Of a stretch of DNA of 64,000 nucleotides, positions 60,919 through 64,000 are shown piece by piece. Every line of letters starts with the position of its first letter. Positions within the stretch are counted from its first letter, which is position 1. A program made the translations under genes and the position numbers. The notes beneath the pieces are model-generated. The model saw only the letters and a program-made list of their open reading frames with translations. It did not search any database and was not told where the DNA came from. Source of the stretch: an uncultured Candidatus Actinomarina sp. (lineage in GTDB: Bacteria > Actinomycetota > Acidimicrobiia > Actinomarinales > Actinomarinaceae); assembly GCA_902571385.1 (NCBI GenBank), contig CACGBK010000003.1:24001-88000 (forward strand), in the 5' to 3' direction.

Positions 60919-62110
60919 CATAGAAGTTATTATCGAAAAATTTAAAAAAGGTGAAATGGTAATCCTCGTTGATGATGAGGATAGAGAGAATGAAGGTGAC
61001 TTAATTGTATCTTCTCAATATCTAACACCTGAACATATAAATTTTATGATTACTAATGCAAAAGGACTTGTATGCGCGCCTATTGCTAAAGATGTTGCTA
61101 AAAAATTAAAGTTATCATTAATGCAGGGTATTGATAACGAAGAAGATACACAATTTACAACATCTGTGGATCTTATGGGCGATGGTGTTTCAACAGGTAT
61201 TTCAGCTGATGATAGATTTAAAACTATTAAAGGATTGAGTGATCCAAGTGCAACCAGAGATGATTTTAAAGTACCGGGACACGTTTTTCCCTTGCAAGCT
61301 ATGGACGGAGGAGTTTTAAGACGTGCTGGACATACAGAAGCAGCAGTAGATTTGTGTTTAGTCGCTGACCATTATCCTGTAGCTGTAATTTGTGAAATTA
61401 TTAACGATGATGGGTCAATGGCAAGAATAGATGACCTTATTGAATTTTCAGCAAAGCACGACGTTGCTATTGGAACTATAAAAGATTTAATAGAGTATCG
61501 CTTGAAATTGTCCAACCCAGTAAGTTTGGTGTCTAGTGCAAAAGTACCTACAGATTATGGCGAATTTACTGCACATGTATACAAAGATAATAATGACAAT
61601 ACAGAGCATATTGCTCTTACCTTCAAAGATTATCTACAAGGTGAATCATCTATGGTAAGAGTCCACTCTGAGTGTCTTACAGGTGACGTTTTTAGCTCGA
61701 ATAAATGTGACTGTGGATATCAACTAAATAATGCAATGGAAACAATAGTTAAAAATGGTTCTGGAGTTATTTTGTATATGAGAGGTCATGAAGGAAGAGG
61801 TATAGGTCTTGGTAACAAAATAAAGGCTTACTCACTTCAAGATGAAGGTGCTGATACAGTTGAGGCAAATTTGAAATTAGGTTTTGAAATGGACCAAAGA
61901 GACTACGGAACAGGAGCGCTTATCCTTAGAGACTTAGGAATAACAAATATGAACCTATTAACGAACAATCCCAGCAAAAGAGCAGGCCTTGAAGGATTTG
62001 GTTTAAATATTGTAAAGAGAACACCATTAAAGGGTAAAGTAACGAATGAAAATTCTTCATACCTTGACACTAAAGAAAATAAAATGGGTCATAACTTTAA
62101 TGAAGAGTAA
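60908..62110 (+). CDS. ribBA: Bifunctional DHBP synthase / GTP cyclohydrolase II
   Basis: 400 residues. RibB half: LVDDEDRENEGDLIVSSQ and HVFPLQAMDGGVLRRAGHTEAAVDLC. RibA half: VHSECLTGDVFSSNKCDCGYQL with the three zinc Cys, and MRGHEGRGIGLGNKIKAYSLQ. Supplies both precursors for lumazine. Confidence 0.96.
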   Translation: MISDIEVIIEKFKKGEMVILVDDEDRENEGDLIVSSQYLTPEHINFMITNAKGLVCAPIAKDVAKKLKLSLMQGIDNEEDTQFTTSVDLMGDGVSTGISADDRFKTIKGLSDPSATRDDFKVPGHVFPLQAMDGGVLRRAGHTEAAVDLCLVADHYPVAVICEIINDDGSMARIDDLIEFSAKHDVAIGTIKDLIEYRLKLSNPVSLVSSAKVPTDYGEFTAHVYKDNNDNTEHIALTFKDYLQGESSMVRVHSECLTGDVFSSNKCDCGYQLNNAMETIVKNGSGVILYMRGHEGRGIGLGNKIKAYSLQDEGADTVEANLKLGFEMDQRDYGTGALILRDLGITNMNLLTNNPSKRAGLEGFGLNIVKRTPLKGKVTNENSSYLDTKENKMGHNFNEE

Positions 62111-62498
62111 AATTGCAATAGTTCATTCTGATTATTATCAGGATATAAGTACATCACTTGTCAATGGTTTTAAAAAGTCAATTGATGATAGCTTTAACTG
62201 TGATACGTATAATGTAGAAGGTAGTTGGGAGTTAATCCATAAAATAAACTCTCTAATTGGCGAATATGATAAATTTGTCGCAATAGGAGTAATTGTGAAA
62301 GGTGAGACAGATCATTATGAGTATTTATCTTCAAGTATTGCTAACGCACTTTTATCAATGACTATTACTAAAGATGTCTATATATCAAATTGTGTACTTA
62401 ACGTTCAAACTCTAGAACAAGCAAAAAATAGAGCTTCGGATGATAAAAATAAAGGATCCGAATCTGCATACGCCATAAATAATCTTTTTATTACATAA
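62100..62498 (+). CDS. ribH: 6,7-dimethyl-8-ribityllumazine synthase (short)
   Basis: 132 residues from the ATG at 62100 (MKSKIAIVHSDYYQDIS); an in-frame ATG at 62046 would lie deep in ribBA. VEGSWELIHKIN replaces the usual PGAxE/PGSxE, and AIGVIVKGETDHYEYL holds the catalytic His. NVQTLEQAKNRA and the end match. About 20 residues shorter than usual, mostly at the N-terminus and last helix. It ends the riboflavin run. Confidence 0.88.
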   Translation: MKSKIAIVHSDYYQDISTSLVNGFKKSIDDSFNCDTYNVEGSWELIHKINSLIGEYDKFVAIGVIVKGETDHYEYLSSSIANALLSMTITKDVYISNCVLNVQTLEQAKNRASDDKNKGSESAYAINNLFIT

Positions 62499-62512
62499 TA
62501 AAAATTAAGTTA

Positions 62513-62518
62513 TATAAT
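62513..62518 (+). promoter_or_regulatory. -10 element of the infC-rpmI-rplT operon
   Basis: Consensus TATAAT, with TTACAT at 62491-62496 as a weak -35. Unlike most operon heads in the window it is about 90 bases from the start codon, leaving room for a regulatory leader. Confidence 0.55.
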
Positions 62519-62525
62519 GAAATCA

Positions 62526-62593
62526 AGCGAACAATGTTCCACCTACTGTGAAAAATAGTTAGGTTTGTAAAACAGCTTCGTGCTGTTTTTTTT
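62526..62593 (+). promoter_or_regulatory. infC leader with hairpin and rho-independent terminator (attenuator)
   Basis: A small GAAC/GTTC hairpin and a larger one, CCTACTG pairing with TAG-T-TAGG (62552-62563 area), are followed by an eight-pair stem AAAACAGC/GCTGTTTT (62569-62589) and eight T. The terminator lies before infC and so should control entry into the operon. Ribosomal-protein or IF3 feedback is the usual logic for such leaders; the ligand here is not known. Confidence 0.6.
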
Positions 62594-62609
62594 ATTGAAA
62601 GGAAAACAA

Positions 62610-63125
62610 ATAGCAGAATTAAATGTAAACGAAGAGATCAGATCTAAAAAGTTGCTCGTCATTGCACCTGATGGAGTACAAGTTGGAGAATTGGAGTTGA
62701 AGAAAGCTTTGATTCTTGCTGAAGAGCTTGATCTTGACTTAGTAGAGGTCTCTCCGGAAAGTAAACCTCCTGTTGCAAGGCTGATGGATTATGGAAAATA
62801 TAAATTTGAACTAAAGCAAAAAGCAAGGGAATCAAGAAAGAAACAAGTAAAAATTAACGTAAAGGAAATACAGCTAAAACCAAAGATTGACACCAATGAT
62901 TACAGAATTAAGTTAAATCAGTCAAAAAAGTTTTTAGAAGATGGAGATAAAGTGAAGTTCACAATGAGATTTAGAGGTAGAGAAGCAGAGTATCCTGAAT
63001 TAGGACAAAAAATTCTTGATAATTTGAGAGATGAGCTTGAAGATCTATCCATGGTTGAATCTACGTCAAGACCAGATGGTCGTTCACTTACAATGGTTTT
63101 AGCACCAAATGGAGGTAAGAAATGA
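62610..63125 (+). CDS. infC: Translation initiation factor IF-3 (probable AUA start)
   Basis: 171 residues if started at ATA 62610. AAAGGA (62598-62603) is a proper Shine-Dalgarno six bases before that codon; IF3 genes often use non-standard AUU/AUA/AUC starts for self-control. Alternatives in frame are TTG at 62595 and GTG at 62580, the latter inside the terminator. Family segments: NVNEEIRSKKLLVIAPDG, PPVARLMDYGKYKFE, GDKVKFTMRFRGRE, DGRSLTMVLAPNGGK. ATGA overlap with rpmI. Confidence 0.93.
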   Translation: MAELNVNEEIRSKKLLVIAPDGVQVGELELKKALILAEELDLDLVEVSPESKPPVARLMDYGKYKFELKQKARESRKKQVKINVKEIQLKPKIDTNDYRIKLNQSKKFLEDGDKVKFTMRFRGREAEYPELGQKILDNLRDELEDLSMVESTSRPDGRSLTMVLAPNGGKK

Positions 63126-63310
63126 AACACAAAACTCATAAAGGTATGAAAAAAAGAATTAGAGTCAGTGGAACTGGAAAATTTATGAGAAGACGTGCCC
63201 ATAGATCGCACTATAAACTAGCCAAAGGAAGCAACTCCTGGTCTAGGCTAAAACGTGATGTAGAATCCTCAAAGGGTGATTCAAAGAAAATCAGAAAGTT
63301 GTTGAGTTAA
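63122..63310 (+). CDS. rpmI: 50S ribosomal protein L35
   Basis: 62 residues: MKHKTHKGMKKRIRVSGTGKFMRRRAHRSH, typical basic L35. The rplT start follows its stop at once. Confidence 0.96.
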   Translation: MKHKTHKGMKKRIRVSGTGKFMRRRAHRSHYKLAKGSNSWSRLKRDVESSKGDSKKIRKLLS

Positions 63311-63670
63311 ATGGTAAGAGTTAGAAGATCTGTTAGTAGTAGGAAATCAAGAAAAAAAGTTCTTAAGCAAGCTAAAGGTTATACAGGTGCACGAAGTAAA
63401 AGATTACGAACTGCAAAAGAACAAGTTATGCATGCTGGCAATGATGCTTTCGCACATAGAAAAGACAAGAAAGCAACATACAGAAAAATATGGATATCAA
63501 GAATAAATGCCGCTTCAAGAGAACATGGACTTCCATATTCTAAATTTATTAACGGTCTAACTAATGCAGAAGTAAAAGTTGATCGTAAAATACTCGCAGA
63601 TTTAGCAATAAATGATCCTGATGGTTTTAAAAAGCTTGTTGATTTAGCCAAAAAAAATATAAATGCCTGA
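63311..63670 (+). CDS. rplT: 50S ribosomal protein L20
   Basis: 119 residues: MVRVRRSVSSRKSRKKVLKQAKGYTGARSKRLRTAKEQV, then RKIWISRINAASREHGLPYSKFINGL. Organises 23S rRNA early in assembly and is a known feedback regulator in other bacteria. Overlaps pheS by eight bases. Confidence 0.97.
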   Translation: MVRVRRSVSSRKSRKKVLKQAKGYTGARSKRLRTAKEQVMHAGNDAFAHRKDKKATYRKIWISRINAASREHGLPYSKFINGLTNAEVKVDRKILADLAINDPDGFKKLVDLAKKNINA

Positions 63671-64000
63671 GGTTAATACAGAAAAGATATTTGCATCTTT
63701 TTTATTAAGTGTTGAACAAGTTACTTCAATTGATGAATTCAATGACTTAGAAAAAGAATACTTAGGTAAAAATTCGCTAATTTCAGAAGAACGAAAGAAA
63801 TTATCATCTATGAGTGAAATCTCTAGAAAAAAATATGGAAAAGTCCTTCAAGAGCTATCAACCCAAATTTCTGAAAGATTAAATCAAGAAAGATTAAGTT
63901 TTCAATCTAAATTTTTTAAAGAAAAGGAATTAAATGACAATAAAGATATAACAATCAATTGGTACAAAGATTTAGGAAGCAGAGAGCACGTATTAACAAG
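63663..64000 (+). CDS. pheS: Phenylalanyl-tRNA synthetase alpha subunit, 3' truncated by the window
   Basis: The frame from the ATG at 63663 is open to the window end (112 residues). The N-terminal coiled-coil arm has EYLGKNSLISEERKKLSSMSEISRKKYGK, and the last residues GSREHVLT match the G-x-x-HPLT entry to the catalytic domain. In many actinobacteria an rRNA methyltransferase gene lies between rplT and pheS; it is absent, and the genes overlap. Confidence 0.9.
   Translation, partial: MPEVNTEKIFASFLLSVEQVTSIDEFNDLEKEYLGKNSLISEERKKLSSMSEISRKKYGKVLQELSTQISERLNQERLSFQSKFFKEKELNDNKDITINWYKDLGSREHVLT

Noticed and set aside
1..64000. CRISPR array, insertion sequence, prophage or rRNA operon
   Set aside because: No regularly spaced repeats, no transposase or integrase with terminal repeats, no phage structural genes and no rRNA sequence seen.

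Overview
The window looks like the genome of a streamlined, AT-rich marine actinobacterium; the best guess from sequence alone is an Acidimicrobiia/'Candidatus Actinomarina'-type organism. The reasons are: the gene order thrS, PI-phosphate synthase, PIM acyltransferase, PimA-like mannosyltransferase, pdxST, yebC, yajC-secDF, rel, MBL hydrolase, hisS, aspS, alaS, ruvX, mltG, efp, nusB, mihF, gmk, rpoZ, coaBC, priA, def, fmt, rpe, ribDEBAH, infC-rpmI-rplT-pheS, which is the actinobacterial order with members deleted; an actinobacterial integration host factor (mihF); an F420-type luciferase-like oxidoreductase; two DUF3048 lipoprotein-type proteins; very low GC; and almost no intergenic space. 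No taxonomic search was possible, so this is inference.

Layout. 1-1.3 kb: tail of an S51 peptidase, an SRAP protein and a small membrane protein. 1.35 kb: a tRNA-Val. 1.5-14.8 kb: a variable, accessory-looking stretch holding a secreted beta-propeller protein, two ankyrin lipoproteins, a cupin, a DUF1295 membrane protein, a beta-lactamase-fold hydrolase, a 480-bp non-coding region full of hairpins, an HTH protein, an HExxH metallopeptidase lipoprotein, a DUF418 protein, a SemiSWEET, and a PanB-like / 46-aa protein / gamma-glutamyltransferase operon next to a TSUP permease. 14.8-18.2 kb: glycerol kinase, DoxX-like protein and a family 1 glycosidase. 18.2-24.8 kb: a reductase followed by the glycine cleavage genes gcvH-gcvT-gcvPA-gcvPB and an aldehyde dehydrogenase. 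24.8-31.3 kb: two DUF3048 proteins, an LLM oxidoreductase, small membrane proteins, a thioesterase and a cyclophilin lipoprotein. 31.3-64 kb: almost unbroken housekeeping on the + strand (translation, phosphatidylinositol mannoside start-up, PLP synthesis, queuosine, Sec export, stringent response, folate-dependent initiation, riboflavin, start of pheS).

Gene expression architecture. Most operon heads have a TANNNT (-10 like) hexamer 6-9 nt before the start codon and no Shine-Dalgarno sequence, so leaderless transcription appears to be the default. Inside operons, genes overlap as TAATG, TGATG, ATGA or GTGA, and real Shine-Dalgarno sequences appear only at a few junctions (gcvH, gcvPB, secF, alaS, infC). 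This rule was used to correct several starts.

Main points of interest: a PD-(D/E)XK nuclease sitting exactly where ruvC-ruvA-ruvB normally lies; a frameshift in thrS at an A6 run; an infC gene whose best start is AUA behind a leader with a terminator; a tRNA-Val with C instead of U at position 33; a very degenerate priA; several compact promoter-hairpin-terminator units that could be small RNAs; and two small proteins of under 60 residues (positions 7314-7490 and 13034-13174).
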